A stretch of DNA of 14,184 nucleotides from Ignavibacteria bacterium (GCA_029863735.1 JAOTUT010000011.1:1-14184), one strand, 5' to 3'; shown: positions 7,601 through 14,073, numbered from the stretch's first letter. Translations and numbers: made by a program. The notes: a model not told the origin generated them from the sequence alone.

Positions 7601-9695
7601 ATTCAGAAGTGCTTAGGGGATTACCATTAATATCTAGCCTAGTTGCTGTAGCACCAATTACTTCTCCATCCAACTCAGGCATAACAGCATCTTTAAGATT
7701 AGCAAAAAAATCTGCATTGCCGGTTATATCAAAATCATCAACCGTTAACTCCATCTCGCTCAGGAAACGCTTTCCTTCTCTGCTAATACTCGTACTTGAG
7801 TTAGCAAAAAATTGAATTTTATAACTATCAGGGGTACTGTTAAGAGTTCCCTGAATTGCCGTTCCACCCTTTATTTCAGGCAAGGCAGTCTCATCCTGCC
7901 AGGTGTACATAATGTTCAGCATTGGGTATTGTTGTGAATCATTTGTACCAGCAGTTAACTCAATTCCCAGAGTTGCGTTACCATAAATAGAGTTATTTAA
8001 AATTGAATTGTTATTTCCTGTCGCAACAAAAACACCAGAAGCACCATTGTTAAAAACCAATTGATTACTAATATTATTCCCACTTCCATTTATAACTATA
8101 CCATTGCCAACATTGTTTGAAATCGTATTTTCATCTGTTAATGTAAAGGCGGATGTATTTAACGCTATTCCAGAGATAGCATTTCCTGAAATTGTATTAG
8201 CAGTTAGAATACTATTATTTCCACCAGAAGTTATTAAGACTCCAACACCGCCATTATCAGAAATTATTTGATTACTAACAGTATTTCCACCCCCGTTAAT
8301 AATTATGCCATCGCCTACATTATTAGAGATATTGTTTTCTTGGGCTAGTGCAAAATTGGAAGTATTTAATTCTAACCCAACAATGTTTCCCAAAATTATA
8401 TTGTCTGATAAAATTGAATTTCCAGCACCATCGGATATGTTAACACCAACATTCGAATTAGAAAAAACATTGTTGGAAACGTTGTTGTCCGGAGAACTTA
8501 TATTAATTCCTGTGATATGATTTGATTCGATATTATTCCCTCCAGCGGAAGTAAGTATTAAGCCATATCCCGTTGAACTATTAATAGAAAGTCCCTGTAC
8601 CGTACTTCCTCCTCCGGTAATCGTCAAACCACCATTAGCACCATTTATTTGAACCACAGGTGAACCAGCATATCCACTCTGTACAGTTGCTTCTAAATAC
8701 ACCTGCTCGGTTATATTTGGTAAAGCTGTAGCAGGTTGAATTATGTAGGGAGCGCTTCCGGGAATATAGAAATAAATTATCTGGTATCCAGGCAGAGCAT
8801 TTGCTTCTTGTATTGCAGCTCTAAGAGTAACCTCTCCGTTTCCTGCATCGGCCGTTCCATCTCCAGGAAATAAGTCGGGCGCATCACCAGTTGAGTTAAC
8901 AACGAAGAATGGAGGGTGTTTGCTGTCTACAATTTCCGTAATACCTTCTATTATCAGGTCATTATTGAAGTCCGAATAATCTTCTGCTAAGTTTGTATTA
9001 AGATTCAATTCTGTAAAAGACCAGCGTCCGTTAAGATATTCTGCAATTGACTGCGGAAAGTTTTCAGAAGGAGTACCATTACCACCGGAATTATTAATGT
9101 GGTTATCCTGCAAAGCAAATCTCCAGATTCTTACTTCGTCCATCACCCCTCTAAATGCACCCTCTTCAGATTTTCCAATATATAGTTCGCCATTTCCAGA
9201 ATTATGACCAGCACCCAAAGTAACCCCGGCTTCTTCGTCAACCATATCTCCGCCATAGTAGAGCTTTAAGTTATTCCCGTCATAAGTACCAACAAGATGA
9301 GTCCAACGGAATGCGGGAATTAGTGGTTGACTTAATGTGTTAACTTCTCCAACACCATTTCCGATAGAGAAATAAGCAACTCTGTCCTTTATATAAAGCG
9401 AGAATGTTTCGTGTCCATCGTTAAGAGTTCGATAAACGATAGGCATTTTGACACCCAGGTTCTCTCCTATGAGATATACCCAGGCTTCAACAGATATGCT
9501 ATCATTGGTAAAAGATGAATTATCAAAATATTGCCAAGCAGTTGGGTCTGTTGCTTGTGCATCGGTTATTCCTACTTTACTGGTTTCGCCATTAAAAACA
9601 TATGAGTTGTTGTTAGATTGTGAGTAAATATTTGTGTTAATGAAAAGAGTTATTAGTATTAATAAATAAAAACTCTTATTTAAAAAATTTTTCAT
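4638..9695 (-). CDS. Very large T9SS-secreted multidomain protein: LamG, beta-helix, metzincin-like protease, VWA, GLQWQG repeats
   Basis: This protein has 1685 residues, counted from the ATG at 9693-9695. That start has AGAGG five bases upstream and gives a clean signal peptide (1-25, ending N-I-Y-S-Q); the frame opens 11 codons earlier only at a TTG. Domains in order are: a LamG-like jelly roll (about 30-245); a CSLREA-like segment with T-L-R-A-A-I-Q-E-A-N-A (about 265-300); a parallel beta-helix (to about 580); a matrixin/snapalysin-like protease with zinc motif H857-E-I-G-H861-Y-S-G-L-A-D867 and a probable Met-turn M889-Y-G; a VWA domain (about 938-1115) with a degenerate MIDAS, D946-G-T-T-N950; nine GLQWQG repeats (1127-1180) plus one at 1186; a beta-sandwich (about 1300-1405); a helical segment (about 1419-1585); and a T9SS type A sorting tail from Y1601. 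It is predicted to be surface-attached or released and able to cut protein, but substrate and activity are unknown. It is cotranscribed with the small exported protein upstream. Confidence 0.92.
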   Translation of the reverse strand: MKNFLNKSFYLLILITLFINTNIYSQSNNNSYVFNGETSKVGITDAQATDPTAWQYFDNSSFTNDSISVEAWVYLIGENLGVKMPIVYRTLNDGHETFSLYIKDRVAYFSIGNGVGEVNTLSQPLIPAFRWTHLVGTYDGNNLKLYYGGDMVDEEAGVTLGAGHNSGNGELYIGKSEEGAFRGVMDEVRIWRFALQDNHINNSGGNGTPSENFPQSIAEYLNGRWSFTELNLNTNLAEDYSDFNNDLIIEGITEIVDSKHPPFFVVNSTGDAPDLFPGDGTADAGNGEVTLRAAIQEANALPGYQIIYFYIPGSAPYIIQPATALPNITEQVYLEATVQSGYAGSPVVQINGANGGLTITGGGSTVQGLSINSSTGYGLILTSAGGNNIESNHITGINISSPDNNVSNNVFSNSNVGVNISDGAGNSILSDNIILGNIVGLELNTSNFALAQENNISNNVGDGIIINGGGNTVSNQIISDNGGVGVLITSGGNNSILTANTISGNAISGIALNTSAFTLTDENTISNNVGNGIVINGSGNNISNQLVFNNGASGVFVATGNNNSILNNSIYGNATLGIELTAGTNDSQQYPMLNIMYTWQDETALPEIKGGTAIQGTLNSTPDSYKIQFFANSSTSISREGKRFLSEMELTVDDFDITGNADFFANLKDAVMPELDGEVIGATATRLDINGNPLSTSEFSPSIERATDEGDHYLVNTTLAGIPLHWTDGNGDYQVAASVANLGYDDEVQNGFNTWSALEQINYTRNNYPNSEEWGGNADGINNIVWIPTTSEWEGITEAPTNVVAITRTRYNVLNGAMIDIDIAFNGDPVSLVTGEHFYWDTTGDPNALDVQNVATHEIGHYSGLADLYNPGDFSYVLKMKNNNQLATMYGRIANGETYKNTLHPGPSDPDWFANQLDITKYDIGGINYIYNNLGDVYYDIVLVFDGTTNFTSSDVLNGFAPSQSAAMELVYKLRLGDNVGWVNGPVTENLGNDFTSKLNSLNVLEPNATGNLAERISAAEQLFSATSLNKKVIILFSAGEISPFSLITELNVDPDIRIFTFGFEGLNESQDLMSWLANETDGEYYQMASTTEIGAATNIIWLRLLGVQISYLSEEITSEYFVNDPGLQWQGGLQWQGGLQWQGGLQWQGGLQWQGGLQWQGGLQWQGGLQWQGGLQWQGGTLELGLQWQGSEYDLVVLPPGVTFDESNPVVPPGAITEDNYQSFPEYGVEFFDGYHGASQFNKPYKFFKVNNPGIGAWKYAILEVTQPDTTEPLRVYMANEADLVLEFFTDQERYILTNDQNNNPIPEEVVFTATLRQGGESSETGDDTKTVGEPVTDALIGIQVTAPDGQVVVGPLTHIGDGVYTLTLVTTLLGNYDVSVIASDNVPNGNVRNSQYVITTEHSFYVSPYEKPTELTGKLYIQYAYNELLALQEEYCPSNNNCTWDNSTKKDINNAISYLETALTYFEADGNHLKTNKGLNFYDKVTSATNKIYSYISSPDFGSEIDLSLYYLITGSYKLAVIVRDEAEEPGACQVSNCEELLKNANSELGKAIDENKQHNYVYIFNHLTNSWKFVMNAMGANLRKVGGEEEVSLTPTEYGLDQNYPNPFNPATTINYQLPENNQVSLKVYDILGNLVSTLVDQQMDAGYHSISWDASQLASGIYIYRIISGSFVSTKKMILMK
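6123..6317 (-). repeat. Tandem 18-bp repeats encoding GLQWQG (nine tandem plus one detached copy)
   Basis: Nine contiguous 18-bp units (6156-6317) encode GLQWQG with no amino acid change. A tenth copy lies at 6123-6140, separated by the five codons for GTLEL. Codons differ silently between copies: Gly GGA/GGT/GGC, Leu TTA/CTG/TTG and Gln CAA/CAG. TTA and CTG units alternate, giving a 36-bp higher-order period. The 36-bp blocks 6228-6263 and 6264-6299 are identical, which indicates recent duplication. The array sits between the VWA domain and the following beta-sandwich. Confidence 0.97.
7968..8378 (-). repeat. Duplicated 68-69 residue beta-helix unit
   Basis: Two consecutive units of the secreted protein, residues 440-508 (8172-8378) and 509-576 (7968-8171), align along their whole length. 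Shared stretches include LNTS, ENxISNNVGxGIxINGxGNxxSNQ, and NNSIL followed by GNA. This is an internal duplication of about 205 bp within the parallel beta-helix. It has diverged far more than the GLQWQG array, so it is older. Confidence 0.85.
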
Positions 9696-9700
9696 TTTAG

Positions 9701-9705
9701 CCTCT
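9701..9705 (-). promoter_or_regulatory. Ribosome-binding site fixing the start of the large secreted protein
   Basis: AGAGG on the minus strand lies five bases before the ATG at 9695. It supports that ATG over the upstream in-frame TTG at 9728, which would also add an unnatural charged extension before the signal peptide. Confidence 0.75.
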
Positions 9706-9742
9706 GATATTTTTGGTAAAGGTTTCAACAGTAAATTGTTTA

Positions 9743-10237
9743 TTAGTTATTTACGTAATTTTTGATTTGTGCCTTAAGGGAATTGATTTGCACATTTGAA
9801 GTTGTAACCTTCTCCCCGGTTTTTGGATCGTTGATGACACTGATTTTCCCATTTTCTCCATTAAAGACTTTGTAGTCGGAGCCCTTCTCATCTTTTTTCA
9901 GGAAGACTAAAACCTCTTCGTTGTCCTGAAACCTTGGCATATGAGAATACATTTCTCCAACATCACCAACCTCACCACCAAGATAAGTGACTGTAATTGA
10001 ACTGCCATTATTAATACCCTTTAAGTATTCATCAACCTGAATTGTTGCTTTGGTATAAATACGAGTGTTGTCATCATTCCAGCTTGAAGATTGTTGAGTA
10101 ACCTTGCCAGTAATGATAACATCAGCACCGACAGATAAATCCTGAAGCCCAACAGCCATTTGCTGAGCAAAAGTTGTGGAATAAATTCCGCAGACAAGAA
10201 TAAGCCCGAAAAGTAAACGTGTTATAGGCACATGCAT
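9743..10237 (-). CDS. Small exported protein of unknown function, companion of the large secreted protein
   Basis: This 164-residue protein has a signal peptide (about 1-25, ending T-F-A-Q). The mature part looks like a single compact beta-rich domain. Visible motifs are DVIITGKV (39-46), W53 with a polar loop, TIQVDEYLKG (65-74), and GGEVGDVGEMYSHMPRF (87-103) followed by NEEVLVFLKK (106-115). There are no cysteines in the mature part, no membrane span and no sorting tail, so it is probably periplasmic. AAAGGA precedes the ATG at good spacing. Its stop is 47 nt before the start of the large protein, and the shared terminator is after that gene, so the two form an operon. A role as chaperone, inhibitor or partner of the adjacent metzincin-like protein is plausible but not shown by the sequence. 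Confidence 0.85.
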   Translation of the reverse strand: MHVPITRLLFGLILVCGIYSTTFAQQMAVGLQDLSVGADVIITGKVTQQSSSWNDDNTRIYTKATIQVDEYLKGINNGSSITVTYLGGEVGDVGEMYSHMPRFQDNEEVLVFLKKDEKGSDYKVFNGENGKISVINDPKTGEKVTTSNVQINSLKAQIKNYVNN

Positions 10238-10520
10238 AAAGTGATCCTTTCTAAAAGAATTAATTGATCAATAATTATTATTAAAATATTTTAAGATTTG
10301 AAGGTAAGCGGAAGGTTTAATTCCGAAGTTACTATGCAAAGGAAATTGAATCTAATTATACAATTTGAACCTCTTTTTAGTCAGGTTTCAATTGTAATTT
10401 ATTAATTCAACTCTTTTTTCACCCGATATAAATTTATGGTTATAAAAATATTCTTGATTAAGAATTAAATATTATACCGATTAGCTTTGTCAATCGATAT
10501 TTCATGAAACAGTTATAAAC

Positions 10521-10544
10521 AATACCATTGAATAATATGGTATT
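10521..10544. repeat. 8-bp perfect inverted repeat, possible operator or hairpin
   Basis: AATACCAT and ATGGTATT are separated by eight bases (TGAATAAT). The arms could bind a dimeric regulator or form a weak hairpin. There is no adjacent T-run, so it is unlikely to be a terminator. It lies mid-way between the two divergent genes. Confidence 0.4.
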
Positions 10545-10604
10545 AATTGATAAGAAGCAACTATAGTTCTGTGTGAATTTATTAGTCTTGATTGCTACAA
10601 GAAA

Positions 10605-10667
10605 TTATTCTTCGTCCCAATAAATTTTTATTAAGGAACCACCACAGGACAAAATTAACTTTATCAT
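10605..10667 (-). CDS. Candidate 20-residue small protein with perfect Shine-Dalgarno
   Basis: On the minus strand, an ATG at 10665-10667 opens 20 codons ending in TAA (10605-10607). The peptide begins MIKLILSCGG and ends KIYWDEE: a short hydrophobic start, one cysteine followed by two glycines, and an acidic tail. A perfect AGGAGG lies seven bases upstream, the strongest ribosome-binding site noticed in the window. Nothing else in this intergenic region explains that site. The peptide matches no family I know. It could be a real small protein, a leader peptide, or the remnant of a lost gene. Confidence 0.35.
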   Translation of the reverse strand: MIKLILSCGGSLIKIYWDEE

Positions 10668-10674
10668 TGATTTT

Positions 10675-10680
10675 CCTCCT
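10675..10680 (-). promoter_or_regulatory. Perfect AGGAGG ribosome-binding site of the candidate small ORF
   Basis: AGGAGG on the minus strand ends seven bases before the ATG at 10667. Most genes in the window have weaker or no such sites, which makes this one stand out in otherwise non-coding DNA. Confidence 0.45.
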
Positions 10681-10781
10681 TAAATTAGAAAAACAATCAT
10701 TTTGTTTTTAAGTAATTATTTAGAAAATTAAACCTAGCATTGGGTTGTTTTTTCCATTGTTTAATTTGAAAAGGGAATAAA

Positions 10782-11114
10782 ATGAGACTTTCCTCAAACA
10801 TTGAAGACAAATATTCAGTTATAAAATTTGATGTTGATCAGGTTTTAGGATATGAAGCACAAGAATTTCAGGATGCGGTTCTGAATTCACTTGAGCAAAA
10901 GGTGAATTGTATCATAGTAGATCTCTCCTCCGTAAAATTCATTTCTAGCTGGGGAATTGGAATGCTTATTCACGGATTAGCAACGACTACAAACAGAGGT
11001 GGAGACTATAAGCTTTCAGGCCTTGCAGAAAATGTTATGCAAGTTTTTCAAAAAGTGAAAATTGATACAGTCTTAAACATTTATAAATCTGTTGATATGG
11101 CTAAATCTGGATAA
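10782..11114 (+). CDS. Stand-alone STAS-domain protein (anti-anti-factor-like)
   Basis: This 110-residue protein is a single STAS domain. The motif region reads F53-I-S55-S56-W57-G58-I-G: S56 aligns with the phosphoacceptor serine of RsbV/SpoIIAA, the usual aspartate is replaced by S55, and a tryptophan precedes the glycine. The C-terminal part (LSGLAENVMQVFQKVKIDTVLNIY) has the usual STAS form. GGGA lies six bases before the ATG. No kinase or phosphatase gene is adjacent, so its partners must be encoded elsewhere, possibly the module at the left of the window. It is clearly different from the STAS protein at 456-791, so it is not a recent duplicate. Confidence 0.88.
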   Translation: MRLSSNIEDKYSVIKFDVDQVLGYEAQEFQDAVLNSLEQKVNCIIVDLSSVKFISSWGIGMLIHGLATTTNRGGDYKLSGLAENVMQVFQKVKIDTVLNIYKSVDMAKSG

Positions 11115-11416
11115 TAAATCATTTCGGTTGAGGCCAGCTCCAAAACAATCCATTTTAATACTACAGATTGTCAGCCAAAACCAACAGGGTAGTCTTCTAA
11201 TAAATACTTGAAACTCAGAAACTGCCAACCAAAGATCAAATCTTGTAAACCTTCAAAAGGTTAGTGTGATATCATTAAAATGTTAAAAGAACGTTAAACT
11301 TTCGTGATTTCTAAGTCCGAAAAATTTAAGATATTAGTTCGTGAAAATTTATCTAGTCGATCAATTAATAAACTTACAACTTCACAACAAACAATATTTA
11401 TTTTAAAGGTATTATT
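11115..11416. other. 302-nt intergenic region between STAS and msrA
   Basis: No gene-like frame was found on either strand. The only structures seen are two neighbouring small hairpins at 11232-11262. The end of the region holds the AAAGGT ribosome-binding site of msrA. No promoter could be assigned. Confidence 0.6.
11232..11262. repeat. Two adjacent small hairpins, each with a CAA loop
   Basis: AAGAT-CAA-ATCTT (11232-11244) is followed three bases later by AACCTT-CAA-AAGGTT (11248-11262). Both stems are perfect and both loops are CAA. No T-run follows, so neither is a standard terminator. They could mark a transcript end or a protein-binding site, or be chance in AT-rich DNA. Confidence 0.4.
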
Positions 11417-12079
11417 ATGAACAGACTTCGATATCTTATTTCGTTAATGTTTAGTCTTTTTCTGGTATTTAATGGGTGTGTAGAAAAGGAAACAAATGCT
11501 CAATCTGAAAAAACAAACAATAAAGGTATTCCAATGAATGAAGCAGGATTAGAGAAAGCAACTTTCGGTTCGGGGTGCTTCTGGTGTACCGAAGCAATTT
11601 TCGAAAACTTAAATGGCGTTTATTCAGTTGTTTCTGGTTATGCGGGCGGCAAATTTCTTAATCCCACATATGAAGAAATTTGCTCAGGCACAACCGGTCA
11701 CGCCGAGGTTACACAAATATCATATGATCCATCAATAATCAGTTATGATGAACTTTTGGAAGTATTCTGGAAAACACACGACCCAACAACTTTAAACAGA
11801 CAGGGAAATGATGTTGGTCCGCAATATCGCTCGGTTATTTTTTATCACAATGAAGAACAAAAACAGATTGCTGAAAAATATAAATCAGAGCTTGATAAAT
11901 CCAGCGCGTGGGATAATCCAATCGTTACAGAAATATCACCACTAACAAATTACTTTCCGGCAGAGAATTATCATCAGGATTATTATAATAATAATCCAAA
12001 CCAGGGTTACTGCGCTTTTGTTATTGCGCCCAAGGTTGAGAAGTTCAAAAAGGTGTTTAAAGATAAACTGAAGGAATAA
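11417..12079 (+). CDS. msrA: Exported peptide-methionine (S)-S-oxide reductase MsrA
   Basis: MsrA reduces methionine-S-sulfoxide in oxidised proteins back to methionine, using a catalytic cysteine and usually thioredoxin. The domain spans about 46-215 of 220 residues. It has the active site G53-C54-F-W-C57 (C54 catalytic), the GTTGHAEV motif around H95, DVGPQYRS (132-139), ENYHQDYY (183-190) and a C-terminal C199 suited to be the resolving cysteine. The first 20 residues form a hydrophobic signal, and C21 in FNGC could be a lipoprotein cysteine, although the lipobox is imperfect. The enzyme therefore probably works outside the cytoplasmic membrane, on periplasmic or surface proteins. AAAGGT precedes the ATG. 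It converges with the membrane-protein gene, with 13 nt between stop codons. No MsrB domain is fused. Confidence 0.95.
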   Translation: MNRLRYLISLMFSLFLVFNGCVEKETNAQSEKTNNKGIPMNEAGLEKATFGSGCFWCTEAIFENLNGVYSVVSGYAGGKFLNPTYEEICSGTTGHAEVTQISYDPSIISYDELLEVFWKTHDPTTLNRQGNDVGPQYRSVIFYHNEEQKQIAEKYKSELDKSSAWDNPIVTEISPLTNYFPAENYHQDYYNNNPNQGYCAFVIAPKVEKFKKVFKDKLKE

Positions 12080-12092
12080 TATTGGGTGGTAG

Positions 12093-12473
12093 CTATCCGC
12101 TCATTCCGAGATACATTCCTCCAAAATATGGTATTAACCAAATCAGCCAGACGATTATGCTGAATCTGTGAAAGCGCACCCGCAATTTTTCATTATTCTT
12201 TATAACTACTCTTGTTGCCCATGTAGCATGGACTAACATCAGCCAAAGGGCAATCTGCCCGGTTAATGTGTGTGGTTCTGTAATATCAAACGGTCCTTTA
12301 GCTAGCAAGTGCATTGTATAAGTGCCGGAGACATCAAATATAAATCCAATCCAGAATGCAACAATATGCCAGGGCTTCAGATATCTGACTATCCTTTCTG
12401 ACCAAACACCAAGGGAATAAAATATCAGCGCAAGAGTGATTAGAACAGTAGATGTGATGACGAGGGTTGACAT
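12093..12473 (-). CDS. TIGR03987/HsmA-family small integral membrane protein
   Basis: This 126-residue protein has four hydrophobic segments (about 3-23, 35-54, 69-88 and 105-122). The conserved pattern is recognisable: Y-S-L-G-V-W-S-E, L-K-P-W-H, F-W-I-G-F-I-F-D, the L-M-L-V-H-A-x-W-A-T segment, and F-H-R-F-S-I-x-V-W-L-I-W-L-I-P-Y near the end. This matches the family annotated as TIGR03987 or HsmA, whose biochemical role is not established to my knowledge. The conserved histidines in membrane segments could suggest ligand or cofactor binding, but that is inference. It lies convergent to msrA and divergent from the universal stress gene, so it is probably transcribed alone. No Shine-Dalgarno is seen. 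Confidence 0.85.
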   Translation of the reverse strand: MSTLVITSTVLITLALIFYSLGVWSERIVRYLKPWHIVAFWIGFIFDVSGTYTMHLLAKGPFDITEPHTLTGQIALWLMLVHATWATRVVIKNNEKLRVRFHRFSIIVWLIWLIPYFGGMYLGMSG

Positions 12474-12613
12474 AATTCTATAATCTTTTTGAAATAATAG
12501 TATTAAATATAATCAGCTTACTCAAACTTCCATTTATCCGGGTAATACCTTAAATTTTAAGAAAGAAAATCTCCTTCTGGCAAAGCAGAGCAATTTTAAG
12601 AGAGGTAAATATT

Positions 12614-13531
12614 ATGAAGATAAAAAAAATCTTATTTCCCACTGATTTTTCACGATGTGCCAATCAGGCACTGGCTCACGCAGTTTTTCTTGCAGAAAAA
12701 TATGATGCTGAAATTCATGTTTTACACGTCATTACATTATTTGAAGATCAGCCAAACATTGTGAGCGGGGAATTTGCTGAGACTGAAGAAATGATACGAA
12801 AACTGGAAGATATAGCTGAGAAACAGCTCAATAAGATTGTCGATTCGCAAGGCTCTGACGACATGAATATAATTACTGCAACAAAGAGAGGAATATCAGC
12901 TGCGCCCGCTATTCTTGAATATGCATCAGAGAAGAATATTGATCTGATTGTTATGGGTACGCACGGCAGAAGAGGGCTGGGACATTTGCTCCTTGGCAGT
13001 GCTGCAGAAGAGGTTGTTAGGGTGGCGGCTTGTCCCGTGTTCACTATTCGGGAATTGAAGGAGCCAAAACCAACAGCCCAGATTAATAATATTCTGGTTC
13101 CGGTTGATTTTTCCAATTATTCAAAGAACACACTTGCTTATGCTTCAGAGATTGCTCAGTCTTATAATTCACGGTTACAGGTACTCCATATAATCGAAGA
13201 AACTATGCATCCTGCCTTTTCACTTTCGGGCAAGTCATCGATATTTGATTTAATCCCGGGAATTGAGGATGACTGTAGAAAGAGAACTGAAAAGATGGTA
13301 AAAGACGTAGTATCAAATAAAATAAAAGCTGATATTTTTATTAAAGGTGGAAATGCAGCAAGTGATATCATTAAGTTCGCAAAAGAAAAATCAACGGATC
13401 TGATTGTAATTGCAACACATGGCTTGACGGGATTAGAGCATATGCTACTTGGAAGCGTTACAGAAAAAGTTGTAAGAATGGCACACTGTCCGGTGTTTAC
13501 AGTGAAAGCTTTTGGTAAAAGCTTAATTTGA
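12614..13531 (+). CDS. Tandem-domain universal stress protein (UspA family)
   Basis: This 305-residue protein has two UspA domains (about 1-147 and 157-298). Each begins with the typical I-L-F/V-P-T/V-D-F-S strand and loop. The nucleotide-binding pattern G-x2-G-x9-G-S is complete in domain 1 (G115, G118, G128, S129). Domain 2 has A267 in place of the first glycine but keeps G270, G280 and S281. Such proteins are cytoplasmic, usually bind ATP or AMP, and accumulate under starvation or other stress. The ATG follows AGAGGT at good spacing. The 140-nt gap upstream is shared with the divergent membrane-protein gene and includes the palindrome CTTAAATTTTAAG (12549-12561). A bidirectional terminator follows. 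Confidence 0.95.
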   Translation: MKIKKILFPTDFSRCANQALAHAVFLAEKYDAEIHVLHVITLFEDQPNIVSGEFAETEEMIRKLEDIAEKQLNKIVDSQGSDDMNIITATKRGISAAPAILEYASEKNIDLIVMGTHGRRGLGHLLLGSAAEEVVRVAACPVFTIRELKEPKPTAQINNILVPVDFSNYSKNTLAYASEIAQSYNSRLQVLHIIEETMHPAFSLSGKSSIFDLIPGIEDDCRKRTEKMVKDVVSNKIKADIFIKGGNAASDIIKFAKEKSTDLIVIATHGLTGLEHMLLGSVTEKVVRMAHCPVFTVKAFGKSLI

Positions 13532-13554
13532 AAACAAGTAAACTGCCAAAAACA

Positions 13555-13578
13555 AAACCCCCGTATTAGCGGGGGTTT
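13555..13578. terminator. Bidirectional Rho-independent terminator
   Basis: AAACCCCCG (13555-13563) and CGGGGGTTT (13570-13578) form a perfect nine-pair stem with a six-base loop TATTAG. T-rich sequence follows on the plus strand (ATTATTT), and on the minus strand TTTTGTTTTTGG spans and follows the stem end. It serves the two convergent genes on either side. Confidence 0.93.
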
Positions 13579-13596
13579 ATTATTTGAATCAAAATT

Positions 13597-14073
13597 TTAT
13601 TTTTCTTCTTCTCTAACAAGTGGCAGGTTCGCCATTCTGGCTATATCAATAATAGCTGCTATCCTGTTATCAATCTGGAAGAATTTTCCAACAACAGAAA
13701 CTGGAAGATCTTTCATCATTTTGTTGATGTATTCTTTTTGAATATCAACAGCTTTCTGCTTCAGATCCATTGATTTTGTAATTAGAGCTTTCCCGGTTTC
13801 TTCGTCCAGGCCGTAATAATTCATCATATAATCTTCGATTACTTTAACTCTTTCATCAACAAGCTTATCATAAGCAGCATCATAGTCATCATACAACGGC
13901 CAGAAAATTTTTGCCTGTTTTTCTGTTAAAGTTAGATTATCAGCAACTATCTGTCTGGAATTTTCCTGAATGTCCTTCTTTAACATTTCTACGTAGCCAG
14001 ACTCAAAGGACTCTACCTGGGCAAAACCAAAAGAGCAGAAAAATAAAAGAGACATAATAATTAATTTTTTCAT
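13597..14073 (-). CDS. Exported helical protein, Spy/CpxP (LTxxQ)-like
   Basis: This 158-residue protein has a signal peptide (1-18, ending F-G-F-A, cleavage before Q19) and an almost wholly alpha-helical, highly charged mature part. L49-T-E-K-Q53 followed by FWPLYDDYDAAYDKL resembles the LTxxQ motif of Spy/CpxP periplasmic proteins, which act as chaperones or stress sensors. FFQIDNRIAAIIDI (131-144) is a second notable segment. No cysteine remains after signal cleavage. AAGGAAG precedes the ATG. It converges with the universal stress gene across a shared terminator. A periplasmic stress role is inferred from resemblance only, and the motif is short enough that this may be a separate family. 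Confidence 0.75.
   Translation of the reverse strand: MKKLIIMSLLFFCSFGFAQVESFESGYVEMLKKDIQENSRQIVADNLTLTEKQAKIFWPLYDDYDAAYDKLVDERVKVIEDYMMNYYGLDEETGKALITKSMDLKQKAVDIQKEYINKMMKDLPVSVVGKFFQIDNRIAAIIDIARMANLPLVREEEK

Larger units (their letters stand above)
10238..10781. other. 544-nt AT-rich divergent intergenic region
   Basis: This stretch separates the leftward secreted-protein operon from the rightward STAS gene and must hold promoters for both. No promoter could be assigned with confidence. It contains a 10-bp palindrome ATTGATCAAT (10263-10272) about 25 nt upstream of the companion gene, an 8-bp inverted repeat (10521-10544), and a candidate 20-codon ORF on the minus strand (10605-10667). 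No tRNA or other RNA gene was recognised. Confidence 0.6.

Noticed and set aside
6460..8520. Four plus-strand frames of 68-147 codons
   Set aside because: All are antisense to well-supported domains of the large secreted protein and show no motifs.
10263..10272. Palindrome ATTGATCAAT upstream of the small exported protein
   Set aside because: Ten-base AT-rich palindromes are expected by chance; no second copy or known operator supports it.
11172..13078. Shared 15-mer AGCCAAAACCAACAG in the intergenic region and inside the universal stress gene
   Set aside because: A single match of this length can arise by chance in about 14 kb of AT-rich DNA, and the flanks differ.
12748..13371. Two minus-strand frames over the universal stress gene
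   Set aside because: They are antisense to conserved UspA motifs and have no ribosome-binding site or domain.
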